64,000 bases of DNA from Cichorium intybus (Eukaryota > Streptophyta > Magnoliopsida > Asterales > Asteraceae). The stretch covers positions 115,607,298-115,671,297 of the forward strand of contig CM042012.1 in assembly GCA_023525715.1 (NCBI GenBank), written 5' to 3'. Below are positions 27,394 to 40,824 of the stretch, piece after piece (the first letter of the stretch is position 1; every line of letters starts with the position of its first letter). The notes under the pieces were generated by a model. That model saw only the letters and a list, made by a program, of their open reading frames with translations, did no database searches and had not been told where the DNA came from. Position numbers and translations under genes: made by a program.

Positions 27394-29340
27394 ATGTTTC
27401 CAAGAAAACAGCCATCGGGCGGTTAAAATAGAAAACGAAAAAAAGAGAGAACAAAATCTTGTTAATTCTTTACAAGAGTCCTTAAATAAATATTTTGTTA
27501 GAAATGAATATATTGATGGAAATTCTAATGATGTTGAGAATAATGATGTTTTTGAAAATTCTAATAATGTTGAGGACAATGATATTTTTGAAAATTCTAA
27601 CGACTCGGTTGAAAAGACTAATGATATTGCAAATAATGATGTTAATGAAAAATTTAATGATGTTGAAAATAATGTTTTTGTTGATAAATCAAGTGATTTA
27701 ATATTTTTGATCCAAGAGTGTGGGATGAGTTAGATTTAAAAATGAAAGATTTGCTTGTAGAAAAAGGGCCTATCAGGGAAATTGAAAATAACAAAAATTT
27801 TCAAAAATATGCTATTGTTAGACATATTTCTTGTGATTTTTATATTCTATAATCCTTGATTGCACACCGGATGCAAGTCACTTAAAGCAAATGACTTTGA
27901 TTATAAGATGTGTTGATGTTGCAAGTATTCCTATAACAGTAGAAGAATTTTTTCTAGAATTCTTAATTGTAGAAGATACAAGTGGTTTAGGACTTTTAAA
28001 TATTTTTCAAGATGCTTTGAAATCTCCTGAGTTGGATATTAATTGTATCTGAGGACAAGGATATGATAATAGAGCAAATATGAAAGGTAAACATCAAGGT
28101 GTACAAAAAAGATTGCCTAACATAAACCCTAGAGCTTTTTGTATGCCTTGTGGATGCCATAGTCTTAACTTTGTTTTGTGTGACATGGCAAACTCTTGTG
28201 ATAAGGCAAAAACGTTTTTTTGGTAATTGTCAAATGACATATAATAATTTTTTAGTTCAACTAAAAGATGAAGTGTTTTACTTGAGCATATTGACGAATT
28301 AACATTAAAATCATTATCCGCTACTCATTTGAGAAAGTCATATTGAAAGCATTAAAGCAATAAAAACTCAACTCCCTCAAATAAAAAAGCTTTAATAAAA
28401 TTGGCTAACATGAGTGATGATGGAAAAGTTTGTAGAGATGCCAAATCATTAATAAATGGGGAATTTTCTAGTTTTGAATTTATTTGAAGTTCAGTCATAT
28501 GGCATGAAATTTTATTTAAAATTAATTTGGTAAGTAAAAAGTTACAATCAAAGGACATGCTTCTTGACGTTGCAATAAAAAATTTAGAGGGATTGATTAA
28601 ATATTTTGAAATTTATAGAGAAAATGGGGTTGACTACGCTATTAATGAAGCTAAACAAATAGCATGTAATATTGAAGTTGAACCTGAATCCCCCACTAAA
28701 CGTAATTTTTGTAGAAAAACAATTTGATGAAATTTCAAATACCAAAAGAGAACAATAATCTTCTCAAGAAAAATTTAGAACCGGTTATTTTTTTGTTCTA
28801 GTTGATATGGCTTGTAGTCAATTGAAAAATAGATTTGAGAAAATGCAAGATTTTGAATCGATTTTTGGATTTTTATTTGATGGTTCAAAGTTAGTATCTT
28901 TACTTGATGATAAATTAAAAAAATGTTGTTTGAAACTTGAATCTAATTTGACAAATGGTGAGGATTATGATATTGATGGAAATACTTTGTTTTTGGAGTT
29001 ACAAATTTTGCAGGTAATGTTGTCGGATGAAGCATATAAATGAGAACTTCCTTGGACAACAATTCAAATTATGGAGTTCGCTAAGAAAATGGACATGTTT
29101 CCTAATGTGCTAGTTGCATATAGGATTTTATTTATAATACCGATTACGGTCGCTTTCGTGGAAAGAAGTTTTTTGAAATTGAAGCTATTAAAATCGTATT
29201 TTTGAAGTACAGTAACTCAAGAAACATTGAATGGATTAGCCATATTGAGTATCGAAAGTCAATTTCTACAAAGTCTAGATTGTCGTAAAATAATAGACGT
29301 GTTTGCTTGAAAAAAAAATACGCGAATGCATCGTTTTAAG
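27394..29340 (+). pseudogene. hAT transposase pseudogene (zinc finger MYM-type 1-like family)
   Basis: Broken frames carry a Lys-rich N-terminus, an Asn/Asp-rich linker (27500-27700), a block with DCTPDASHLKQMT and GQGYDNRANMKGKHQGVQ (about 27860-28110), the conserved MPCGCHSLNFVLCDMA (about 28140-28190), and the hAT C-terminal dimerisation region (28807-29290) including WTTIQIM..., ERSFLKLKLLKSY and LNGLAILSIESQFL. Several in-frame stops and frameshifts lie between these blocks. In the active family this enzyme binds TIRs and cuts the element out. This copy is dead. Confidence 0.85.
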
Positions 29341-29418
29341 TGATTTTTGTATGTTTTTGTTTGTATAACTATGGGTTTTGATTGACTATAAATTTTATTT
29401 TAGTTTTGCGATATAAAA

Positions 29419-30994
29419 TCTATATCTATATAACGCTTATAATATAGGCCATTCAAATCATTGTGGTTCAAGATAAATTATCTCCTTGCACCACATTCAT
29501 TTGAAACTCCCTCAACCTTTCAACTTTCAACTAATTAACATCTACCAATCAAGAGTTTCTTTAACTTATATCTTAAATCCACATTAATTTGAAAAACAAA
29601 CTTAATTACATGAAAATATATTGAATAGTAAAACTCTTCAACTTTAATCTCATAACCACTACAACTCAAGAGTTTTATAACTTTGATACTTAATTGTTAC
29701 TTAAGACACCTATTGTTTAGTAAATATATAAATAGTTCATATATCTAGATCTTGTTTTTAGAGTTTAGCGAATAGCATGAATGGACTTATAACTTGAGAA
29801 TACATAAAACTATACATTGGAGGTGTGTGTATTTGTATGGAACGAGAAAGAAGTACGCGACTTTGGAAGATGTCATTTCGTATAAAAGTTATGATGGATA
29901 TTTTGAGTTCAATGAATGTATTTATGAAAAGAAGACATGTATATGAAATATAAAGATGTTAAATGTAGGTAATATGGGCTTGATCATTTTAAATTTCATA
30001 TATGTATTGTTTATTGAGAAATACAAAATAGAAGTTGAATTTATTTTATATTTTGTTATAAATAAAAAAATAACTAACCTTATACCATATTAAGTTGATT
30101 TTTTAATATATTAAACTAATGTATTATTCCATTTCTAATGCTAACTCTTTAAATTTTAGCATAATATACTTCTTTATTAGTTTAGATATGTCGTTGTATG
30201 TAAAACATCAACGTTTTAATGTCACAACTTTTGAATAATTGATATATTATACTTAATTTATTATTTCAAATATAGTGTTAAAGAGCAATCTCAAATCAAA
30301 TTTTCAATTAAATATAAAAGAAATCCAAAGACTATTTTTTTAATAATTAAAACATTTTTAAATGTAAAATTTAAATTGCAATGCCAAATTAGTTAAAACA
30401 TTGTTCCAAATCTATTTTTATACTCATGAAAACTTTTTAATGAGGTAGCTTTAAATATATCTACCAATAATCATAGTTAAAAGGAACATTAAATTAAAAT
30501 TATATTGTTACCTTACAAACAAAATACAATGTTGGATATTTAAGATAATCATAATGATCAAAATAAAAAAGTTGAACAAATAAGTTAGTTTTTAATTAAT
30601 TGATCATAATGATAGTTAAAAATAATACTAAATAATATTATTTATAAATTGATTCACGTGCAATCGGCGGGTAAATATTATTGGAATAATATCGTTAAAT
30701 ATATGTTTATTTTAATTAATTAATCATACATATAGTTAAAAATAACACTAAATTTAACATTATATTTATTTTTTTCACACGCAACATATGTGTACAAAAA
30801 GTTGAGATTAAATAGTTTAATAGATGACTATATTATCATATAGTTCAAAATAGTTACTATGTTTTATATCAACTTAAAATAAAAAATATTATTTCAATAT
30901 TATTAAAAACAAAATACTTACATTTAATAACATATATTTATAATTATTCTGACTACATAATTGTATACCACGCAACGTATGAGCATTCACCTAG
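29419..30994 (+). mobile_element. Non-autonomous Helitron (1576 bp)
   Basis: The 5' end is TCTATATCTATATAACGC after host A (29418). The 3' end is GAGCATTCACCTAG followed by host T (30995). Insertion between A and T without TSD is diagnostic. The second hAT copy (33040-49708) gives the empty site: there ATATAAAA and TTTTATATAAAA are directly joined. The interior is AT-rich with no coding capacity; 29830-29945 resembles a small coding-like stretch but has no clear identity. Confidence 0.88.
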
Positions 30995-31059
30995 TTTTAT
31001 ATAAAAGACATTAATTTAGTATTTCGTTCCAGGCATTGAAAACCAACGAACCGGTCCGA

Positions 31060-32222
31060 TTATTTTTCATGATTTTTGTTTAGCCAAATATATCATTTAT
31101 TCGTCATGCTTTTCATTTAGCGTAATAATATCATTTATTCATGCAGTATCTTTTTCATACATAATTAGTTATACAAATGACATTTATACATACTCGTGTA
31201 ACGAACAAATAATACGGGTTAGTGTTTTAGCCTATAAGGCTATAACCTTCGAAGTCCTGTAAAGCCCAAGAGCCTTTTTTTTTTTTGGTGTGTTTTCTTT
31301 ATGCCCATTGCCCAAGTGCACAAACCGGATCCAGTCTCTTATAATTTGAAAACAATCTAAACCGGTTTTTTAGATAATCTCTTTTCAAACAACCGGATGA
31401 GATATATCGGCTTTGACATTTACATATCTGATTCAAAAAACCGGGCCACTAAATTTTTATCTGGTTTGAAAATATCCGGACTTTTATCAGATAAAAACCG
31501 GTTTTGGATTTGACCGTCCAGAAAGGATTTTTTTTAAGAAAAGCCATTTGGAGCCCTAAAATCATAATTTGTCCTTCTAATGTTAATATAAATTATTGCT
31601 TGTTAATTTGATTTCAATACATCGCTGAAGAATGGTTGTAGTATCGAACAATATTGTTGTATTGGTTTTGTCTCAACAACGATTGCCCAAAGTTTGAGAA
31701 AATTTTGAGTTGGTTCAAATGGCTTTTAGGTTGCAAAAAGCATGTTGTTAAAATTGTGGTGACTTGAAATTTCTCTCATTGGATTCAATAAAAGGTCACG
31801 TCTGACTTTTTCGAGTCAGTACATTTGATTTCCTCATAAACTACCTCTTACTCGGTCGTAACTCCTCTGATTTGCCTATTACTCGTTTAGCTTCATGATT
31901 AGTCTAACGATGTCACACCTTGACCAATCAACTCTTACCCAATCATTAACTATCAAACAACCCGTACTTCATCTAAACCACTATCTTTTACATATCTACT
32001 TTGAAAGCTCCTTTATGAGCACCATCAAATTATCTAATAAGTTTCATTTAGACTCTGACAATTATTAAAAATCAACGAAAACACCCAAACTTAGCACGAT
32101 TGATTGTTTTTGTTGTTTCGTTCATCTGTTGCTGATTTGTTCCATTTTGAGGGTTTGATGGTTTTCAATTTCTGGTATTTGTTGTTGGTTTTGGATTATA
32201 TTTTTAATTGTCTATTTGAATT
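31060..32222. other. Intergenic DNA without recognised gene
   Basis: 31320-31510 has several AACCGG-containing inverted motifs suggesting MITE debris, but no clean termini. Nothing else was seen. Confidence 0.4.
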
Positions 32223-32950
32223 ATGGCTCCAACTAGATTGCAAAAACTATTCCTATTGGATTTAATGTAATCGAAAATTTCTTGCAAGGAAAGAATATGT
32301 AGGGATTGTTATAGGTGTGAAAGGTAAACCAACAGTTGGGAATGCTGCGAATTATGTGACCTTATTAGATTCATAGTAGATTGATAATTCCAAGATTATC
32401 ACTTGGATTAATAATTTTGTAACTCATTCAATTGGCACTCAGTTGGCAAAGTATGACACAACAAAGGAAGTTTGGTATCACTTGCATAGGTTGTATACTT
32501 AGTCTAATTTTGCAAAACAATATCAGTTAGAAGTTAATATTTTAATCCCTCCAACACGATAGTTGAGTAGTCAGGTTTTTATGCTTCTATGTCTAATATG
32601 TAGGATCAGTTAGCTCTCACAAAATCTGTTGAGTTGCACGCCTTCAAGTCTTACATTGCCAGAAGGGAAGAGCAGCGGTTGGTTTAGTTTTTAATGGTGT
32701 TATGATCAGATTCCGGAGGCTTACATAATACAATCTTCATTGAAACTCCTCGTCCCACAGTTGACTCAGTTGTTCATGAGTTGATGGTTGAAGAAACTCG
32801 TATGAAATCTCAAACTGATAAAGGATCTAAAACAACCACCACTCATTTTGTTTTTTATATTCTACAATGACCCCAAGCCTCAAATCAGTCTTAACCTAAA
32901 ATGGAATTTGATGAGTGTGCCTTTTCTCTCACCTATGTCTATTATATATC
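32223..32950 (+). pseudogene. Ty1/copia Gag remnant
   Basis: Frames joined by frameshifts encode the conserved copia Gag core (UBN2-type): LAKYDTTKEVWYHLHRLYT, then SNFAKQYQLEVNI, then MWDQLALTKSVELHAF-like sequence (one stop), YIARREEQRLVQF-like sequence and a VVHELMVEETRMKSQ tail. Several stops occur. In intact elements it forms the virus-like particle. It lies just upstream of the hAT insertion at 33040. No pol domain follows. Confidence 0.7.
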
Positions 32951-33182
32951 CAAACTTTCCATAAACCTTGCTTCAGTCATTCACTCATGTAAATCTAGTT
33001 ATCTAGTCTTCTTTCTAATCTACGTTGTTATGTTAGTGGCAGGGCCGGTCCATTGGTTTTCAATGCCCGGGGGAGATACTAAATTAGTGCCTTTTATATA
33101 AAATTTTATATAGTAAAACTAAAATAAATTTTATAGCCAATCAAAACCCATGGTTATACAAACAAAAACATACAAAAATCAC

Positions 33183-35115
33183 TTAAAACGACGCCTTCGT
33201 GCCTTTTTTTGAAGCAAACACATATATTATTTTATGATAATCTAGACTTTGTAGAAATTGACTTTTGATACTCAATATGGCTAATCCATTAAATATTTCT
33301 TGAGTCATTGTACTTCGAAGATACGATTTTAATAGCTTCAATTTCGAAAAACTTCTTTCCGCGGAAGTGACCGTAATCGGTATCGTCAATAAAATCTTAT
33401 ACGCAAACCAGCACATTAGGAAACATGTCCATTTTCTTCAAGAAGTCCATAATTTGAATTGCTGTCCAAGAAAGTTCTCCTTTGTATGCTTCATCCGACA
33501 ACATTACCTGCAAAATTTGTAACTCCAAAAACAAAGTATTTCCATTATTATCATAATCCTCACCATTTGTCAAAGTAGATTCAAGTTTCAAACAACATTT
33601 TTTTAATTCATCATTAAGTAAAGATACTAACTTTGAATCATCAAACAAAAATCCAAAAATCGATTCAAAATCTTGTATTTTCTCAAATCTAATTTTTCAG
33701 TTATCAACTAGAACTAGAAAATAATCGATTCTAAGTTTTTCTTGAGAAGATTGTTGTTCTCTTTCGGTATATGAAATTTCATCTAATTGTTTTTCTCTAA
33801 AAAATTACGTTTAATGGGGAATTCAGGTTCAACTTCAATATCACATGCTATTTCTTTAGCTCTATTAATAGCGGAGTTAAACCCATTTTCTTTATAAATT
33901 TCAAAATATTTAACCAATTCCTCTAAAGTTTTTATTGCAACATCAAGAAGCATATCCTTTTATTGTAACTTTTTTACTTACCAAATTAATGCTAAATAAA
34001 ATTTCATGCCATATGACTAAACTTAAAATAAATTCAAAACTAGAAAATTCACCATTTATTAATGATTCAACATCTCTACAAACTTTTCCATTATCACTCA
34101 CTTTAGCCAATTTTATTAAAGTTTTTTTATTTGAGGGAGTTGAGTTTTTATTGCTTTAACACTTTCAATATGACTTTCCTAACGAGTAGCAAACATTGAT
34201 TTTAATGTTAATTCATCAATATGCTCAACTAAAACACTCCATCTTTTAGTTGAACTAGAAAAAATATTATATATCGTTTGACAAGTACCAAAAAACGATT
34301 TTGCCTTATAACAAGAGTTTGCCATATCACACAAAATAAAGTTAAGACTATGACATCCACAAGGCATATAAAAAGCTCTAGGGTTTATGTCAAGCAATCT
34401 TTTTTATACACCTTGGTGTTTACCTTTCATATTTGCTCAATTATCATATCCTTCTCCTCGAATACAATTAATATCCAAGTCAAGAGATTTCAAAGAATCT
34501 TGCAAAACATTTAAAAGTCTTAAACCAGTTGTATCTTCTACAATTAAGAATTTTAGAAAAATTTCTTCTACTTTTATAGGAACACTTGCAACATCAACAC
34601 ATCTTATAATCAAAGTCATTTGCTATAAGTGTCTTGCATCCAGAGTGTAGTCAAGGATTATAGAATATAAAAATCACAAGAAAATTTCTACCAAGTGCAA
34701 CTTTTGGAAATTTTTTGTTATTTTCAATTTCCTTAATATCCCCTTTTTCTACAAGCAAATCTTTCAATTTTAAATCTAACTCATCCTACACTCTTGGATA
34801 AAAAAAATATTAAAATCACTTGATTTATCAACAAAAATATTATTTTCAACATCATCAGAATTTTCATTAACATCATTATTTTCAATATCATCAATCTTTT
34901 CAACCGAGTCGTCAGAATTTTAAAAAATATCATTGTTATCAACAACATTAGAATTTTTAGAATGTCATTATTCTCAAAACATTAGAATTTTCATCAATAG
35001 TTTCATTTCTAACAAAATATTTATTTAAGGACCCTTATAAATAATTAACACAATATTGTTCTCTTTTTTTTTTTCTTTTTCTATTGAGCACCCATGGCTG
35101 TTTTCTTGGAAACAT
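33183..35115 (-). pseudogene. hAT transposase pseudogene, copy 2
   Basis: Collinear with the pseudogene at 27394-29340. The C-terminal part (33183-33416) keeps SAERSFSKLKLLKSYLRST and a GLAILSIKSQFLQSL helix, better preserved than in copy 1. 33397-33648 holds the preceding helices. 34179-34397 holds INPRAFYMPCGCHSLNFILC. 34437-34619 holds the TLIIRCVDVASVPIKVEEIF block. Frames are broken by stops and indels, so no active enzyme is possible. Confidence 0.85.
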
Positions 35116-36686
35116 ATTTAACTAATCAACAAGAGGTCAAAAAGACTACAAGATGCAAACACAAAAAGACTACAAGATGCAAACACAAAAAGAACAAAAG
35201 ATGCAAAGTAGTCTACAAATTATGGTTAAGTCTTAAGCAAGAAAAGATACATCCCGAATCTCTTATCCTGTCCACGAGACCAATACTATTTTCCACAAGA
35301 TGCAATGTATTCTAAAAAGAAATATAACATATTTCAGAAAATCTTAAGGAAACGATAACCAGAAATTAACTTTGCTTATAACAGATGTAACACCCCAGTT
35401 TTCATAAGCTTTAAACAATATAATCGTTTATAAAAATATTGTGAAGTAAAAATTTTGTTCTTTCAAAAACTTTTCTTTTAAACATCAAACCATTATTTAA
35501 AACATTTGGTCCCAACAAAACAGATAAGTTTAAAAATATTTAAACAACATTTGAGGTTTACAAAACTCATATCAATACCATAGAGAAGCAATATGACATC
35601 TCAAGCTAATGTCCCGTAATTACTCAACAATTCTACCGAAAATTCGGCATGACCTTTGGGCTAAACGGATAAAAACCATACTGACCCGACTCAAAATCAA
35701 AATAGCCCAAAAGCATTACGGAACATAGCAAGATTTTACAATACAACTACAATGGTTGTTCTAACCATAAATATAACATCTCTCAACTACATATCATAGC
35801 TATACCGCTTTAATGGTAATATCATCTTCCGATCCTCTTTTCTATCTATGTCCCCATGAGATCTTCTAAGTCTTTTCTTTCTATCATCTGATGTCAGTCA
35901 TCCTGTTCCTGAGTACATAGCATTTAAAACAAAGATACGTAAGACAAATATGTCTCGTGAGATACATGTGTTTAGACTCAAAGCATTTGTAACATAACAT
36001 TTATCATTTTTAAAACCTTTGTAATCAATTTATGTAATGACACTTTCGATAAAATATTTCATAAACGAATCATGCCATAATACTTGTTGTCAAAACCTTT
36101 ATAAATGAATTATATTGTCATCTTGCATGTAAAGTCTTTCCATAACAAATTGAATGAAAATCTTACCAACATAAAACTTTCATTACTTAAAACTTGACTG
36201 GTATTCAATCATAAGTGGATTTTTATACTTAGGATATTAATCACCTTAAGTGATACCCCAAGTCTAGACTAGGATGGAAAGAACAAAATCAGTCCATCCT
36301 AGCATCATAAGCTTTAGGACATCTACTTCGCGACGGGGTCAGTACCACCCCAGTAGATTCCTCTAGGTTCCCTTGCGGGAACATCATGGCCCGGGCGAAA
36401 GTGGGTAACATAATAACTTGCATTGCTGCATTCATTTATATACCAGTCATTTGAAACATAACATTACTTAGCATCAAAGTACTCTTTCTTCTTACATTTC
36501 CTTGGGATAGTTCGTTGTTCTGGTTGTGGGTCACGGTAACTGGGTCTTTGGATTCTTGTTATGGTTGTGGGACACTGAAACTGGGTCTTTGGATTCTTTG
36601 TTTGGTTGTGGGTCACTGAAATTGGGTCTTTGGTCCCTGATTCGAGATACTTTTTTTTCGTGTGTTCGTTGTCCTAATGGGGTGAA

Positions 36687-38317
36687 TGTAACATCCCAAA
36701 ATTTTAGGGTAAATTTAAAAAATTTTAAACGAAAACTTCAATACAAGAAAAGCCACTTAATTAATTTTCATAAAATTCCATAACTTATAAGTTTAATGAA
36801 AACACCCCAGGATTAACAGAAGTTAACGAAATCTCAATATATCGGAATATTAATTCAAAAACAGTCCTCCAATGAAGCAGCACAGTGTATACACGTCACG
36901 CCTTGCCATCCATGGTACCTGATGTACCTGAAACAATAGTTTATATAGGGAAAGGGTAAGCACGAAGCTTAGTGAGTTCCTCAAAATACCATACGATCCA
37001 TCACATAACATACAACACATCATAACCATTCATATGTCTGTGAGACTCGCGGGCTATCCCTGTTCCGCTGAAGACTCACGGGCAATTCCCGTTCTTGTCT
37101 TATCGCTCGCAGGCTTCTCCCGTTCCGTCTAATGACTCGCAGGCTATTCCCGTTCCGCCTATTGGCTCGCGGGCTATCCCGTTCCGTCTAATGACTCGCA
37201 GGCTATTCCCGTTCCGCCTATTGGCTCGCGGGCTATCCCGTTCCGTCCACAAACAATTATTATCATAGCAATAATTCATACAATTATCATAACATGTAAG
37301 ATCACCTTAGTCTAACATATCTTCCTTCCTACGCATGCAATATCACCTATAGTATAGTGAGAAGACTCACCTGATTATAGTTGACTATATCGTTTATCTT
37401 TCTCGGCTTTGTATTTCCTTCAACTTTAACTGTTAACATAATAAGAAATCTATCATTTCTTAATCCTTAACTATATTGTAGTCGCATCATTAAACTCTTC
37501 AATAATTCCAATATGATACTCCATGATTTATCAAGTAAAGAACGGCCAGGTAGAAGATTAGATGGGGTGGCAGGATCCTTTCAGCATTTTAGCCTTTCGG
37601 AAAATCCAACAACCAGATCCCAAGTAATCGGCCTAGTCACCGTCCTCGTAAGTAAATCAATCGGTATTATATTCGGAAATTACGAATTGTTATAATAACG
37701 ACATTTTAAGGTTTTTGTTTACTATTGTTAGAAATTAGTATAATATAACATATGTTATACTTATTAAATATTCTACTTCTTAACACAAAAACTATTTTAC
37801 AATACCTAATTAAGCTATAGAAAAGTTTGTAGTTACCTTATGACCAGTCGTCGGAACCTATAACTTCTTCGCTAGGCTTTTGAGCTTCCTTCCGCTCACT
37901 TCTTACACTCTAGTGCTTAGAAACCTCTATATATTGGATTGAGATTTGTTGGTGTATTTTACGTATTTATACGATTTTTCTATGATTTATTATGAATTTT
38001 TGAAAACAGACTATCTAATCTGTCAATTCCGAACTAATCAGTAAAGATTGCATTTTTTACCATAGATAATGTCATTTTCAAGCTTACTATTATTTTTGGT
38101 AATTGTACTAGACTCAATTTGTAAACTTTGTGCACTGGTTTGAGGTCCAAACGATTTTTCTAGAATTAATTATGATTTTTCTAAAAACGACACAAAATGC
38201 TGATTTTCATATGAAATTGTAACTAAAGTTTTTCTTAGCTTTATAACTACCAATGATCATATAATTCCTAACACTCTTATTTTAAGTATATGTTATAATC
38301 AGGATACGGGTCTTACA
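36687..38317 (-). repeat. 3' LTR of the RWP-RK-bearing element
   Basis: It contains a tandem array (37034-37250) of GACTCGCAGGCTATTCCCGT-type units; relative to the other LTR it has one extra 59-bp double unit. The remainder is nearly identical to 42368-43939. Confidence 0.93.
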
Positions 38318-38331
38318 AGTCTCCCCCACTT
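38318..38331 (-). other. Polypurine tract
   Basis: The minus strand reads AAGTGGGGGAGACT directly before the LTR. Confidence 0.85.
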
Positions 38332-39086
38332 ATTTGGATTTCGTCCCGAAATCCGCATTCTCGAACGCCTCTATGTATTTCCCATCGAGTCCTTGTGTCC
38401 TTCAAAAATCCTCCTCGTCTTATTGCCGAAACTTTACAAGATTTAATTATCTTTCCCTTTCAACATTCACATACCTCTGTAATAATGCTTAAGGTCCTAT
38501 TATTCTCATTCACTCCATACTTCTTTTCTTTTAATTACTCTAGATGTACAAAAAACTCTAACTGTTTCTCACAGTCCCACACATCGACTTGACCGGCTAC
38601 TATCTACAGTACATATTTAGTACTTTCTAATCTACCTATATACATAGTTAACCTAGTTAACTTGCAATACCTAATTTTAACACTATTTCGTATTTATATG
38701 AATTCGTCATATTTCAACACACATTTGCCTCAATTCAACATTTCTTTTAAATACTTTTTGGCTAAATAAGTCTATTTTTGTAGAATCTCCAAATTTTTGT
38801 GTTTCACCGAAATATAAAATTTACATCATCTTTTGTAAGTTTTTTTTTTTTTTGAGAACTGAACACTATTTAAACTATTTCCATTATATGGAGACATAAA
38901 ATTTTGTTTTATTTCAAGAGTCTCTTTATTATCTCGTTCTCACCAGAGTCAAGCAGGGAATTTTGAAAAAATGTCACTTGGGGTAGTGAAAAGTCGCATC
39001 TACTATAGTTAGTTTGAATTTCGGTAATTAAAACGTGAGGTGTCCTTTTAGTTCCGTGTGACCTTTCGGTTCCAGCTGTAAGATAC
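38332..39086. other. Region between purine tract and RWP-RK gene
   Basis: No ORF of note. Near the left end the minus strand resembles the ...GGATTTCGGGACGAAATCC sequence that precedes the purine tract in the related element. The right half presumably holds the 5' regulatory region of the RWP-RK gene. Confidence 0.4.
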
Positions 39087-39094
39087 TATATATA
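39087..39094 (+). promoter_or_regulatory. TATA box of the RWP-RK gene
   Basis: TATATATA lies about 98 bp upstream of the ATG at 39192, followed by a pyrimidine-rich leader (39110-39170). It suggests that the cargo gene came with its own promoter. Confidence 0.55.
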
Positions 39095-39191
39095 CAGGTA
39101 TGTAGTATCATTCATTTCCACATTCATTTTCAGTCTCGTCCTCTCTTATCACTAGTTTGTTCATAAACGAACTCATATTTAAAGTTAAGTC

Positions 39192-40824
39192 ATGGAAAAC
39201 AGATCTTCAATGGGCGATCTGTCGAACCCTGGACCTGGTTTTCCGCAAGGAGAGGGTACTTCAGACCAAGCATTCTTAATAGAGTTCGGTATCTCTAACA
39301 TTCTAGACATCTATCATCCATACTTCAATTATCTTTCTAATGTTTTGTTTGATTTTGAATTATGGTACAGTCTTCCAGATATAATACCAATAGAGCAACT
39401 CCACAGTGAGCCAGAAATTTTTCCCGAGCTGAACATTAACTCAGAAGATCCGGTGCATGCATCTTTAGACTTTGTACTTGATCAGACTCCATACCTTCTA
39501 CCAGGTTAAATTCTTTTAAATGATCGCTTTTATGAATATTCAGTTTTTGTTTTATCATCTGACAATTTTTATTTGTAGACCCACTTGTGGATGATCTATC
39601 TGACTACAATCCATTCATCGACGTACCATCAACGAGTAATGAGATCATCCCCATGAATCAAGGATTCATGACTGACATTCAGAATGAAAATCAATTACAA
39701 ACAACTCATAACATCAATATTGAAATGAATCCCGAGCTTGGGGTTGGTTTTCAATATCAAAATCACCTTCAGGTGATTCAGAGGAACTTAGAAGAATTTC
39801 AAAATCCTGAGTCCATGATTGAAAATGTACAATTACCACCGATAGCTACCGATTTTAATGAATCAATGTCCATATTTGGTTCAGAAAATCAGGATCATGT
39901 TCAAATGATCCCAAATATTAATAGTACATTTGAACTCAATCTTCCGATTCCGACAACCATAGTAGCTGGCACTAAAAGAGGTTTCAGACACTCATTAAGT
40001 AGAGAAATAATAGCTGAACACTTTAATAAACCAATTGAGGAAGCTGCGAAAGAACTCGACATTGGATCGACTCAGTTAAAAAAACGCTGTAGATATTTAG
40101 GTATCGAACATTGGCCCCAACGACAACTTAAGAGTCTGCAAACTCTTATTGATCGTGTTGAGGTAAAGAATTACATTTTTGTTTTTAATTCCTTTATATC
40201 ATAAAATTGTAATTACTAAATTTATTTGTGTCACAGGAATTTGGTAACGAGTTTAGCGGAGCAGCAGGATTATCGAAAGATTTAATACCCAACCTAAAAA
40301 GGGAGAAAGAAGCAATAATTGAAGGATCACAATCGGGTCTAACAGACGGCACAAAGAAACTGATACAAGCTGCTCATAAGGTTGTATTTAGGAAAAGAAA
40401 ATTTCTGGAAAATGGGGAAACTTCATCAAGAACTCATACACAGCAGCAATCTCTGCCATCTAACTCTGGTATGAGTAGTATTAATCCTGGTTTACTCGAG
40501 CCTAGGAGTGAGGATAATTTTGGAGGCTTTGTAGGTGACCTAGCCTGGTTTCCTCCTTCTTATAGCTATCCCCAACTGGTTCCGAATTGGAATCCTTCCT
40601 CATCACTTCCCTACTTACACACTCCCCAAACGAGTCGATTTTTAGCCCATAATCATGGGGTTACGGGTTCCAACCCTATTGAGACCCCATACCTTGGAGC
40701 TCCTCCTCCAATAACCGGAAGCATACCCCTTCCAAATCCTCAAGAAGGTACAAGTCAACGTAATGATGACAAAGAGTGGAGTGTAGAAGATCTTTTCTCA
40801 CATCTTTCTGATTCTCCAGTTTAG
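39192..40824 (+). CDS. RWP-RK (RKD-type) transcription factor, three exons, inside an LTR retrotransposon
   Basis: Exons are 39192-39504, 39579-40162 and 40237-40824, giving 494 residues without stops. Both introns (74 bp each) have GT-AG ends and join in frame. Residues 1-235 are acidic, Asn/Gln-rich and low complexity. The RWP-RK domain spans about 241-299: LSREIIAEHF, PIEEAAKELDIG, LKKRCRYLGIEHWPQRQ, LKSLQTLIDRV. It continues into a leucine-rich helix and the basic TKKLIQAA...FRKRKF segment typical of RKD proteins. The signature RWPxRK reads HWPQRQ. The C-terminus is Pro/Ser-rich. RKD factors are nuclear DNA-binding proteins; several govern egg-cell and gametophyte identity. It is longer than most RKDs (about 250-350). 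It lies antisense to its host element, which would explain intron retention. Expression is unknown. Confidence 0.88.

Larger units (their letters stand above)
27036..31059 (+). mobile_element. Decayed autonomous hAT transposon, copy 1 (5' end missing)
   Basis: It is collinear with the reverse complement of the hAT at 33040-49708 from about 27036 to 31059. The 3' terminus near 31059 (AACCGGTCCG) is a degenerate version of the CAGGGCCGGTCC end. The 5' TIR is absent, replaced at about 27036 by LTR-like DNA. It carries a transposase pseudogene (27394-29340) and is interrupted by a Helitron (29419-30994). Confidence 0.75.

Noticed and set aside
39192..40824. RWP-RK gene as an ordinary host gene that happens to lie between two LTRs
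   Set aside because: The LTRs are nearly identical, are flanked by the same GTGAA TSD, and have the primer site and purine tract correctly placed on their inner sides, so the gene lies within one insertion.
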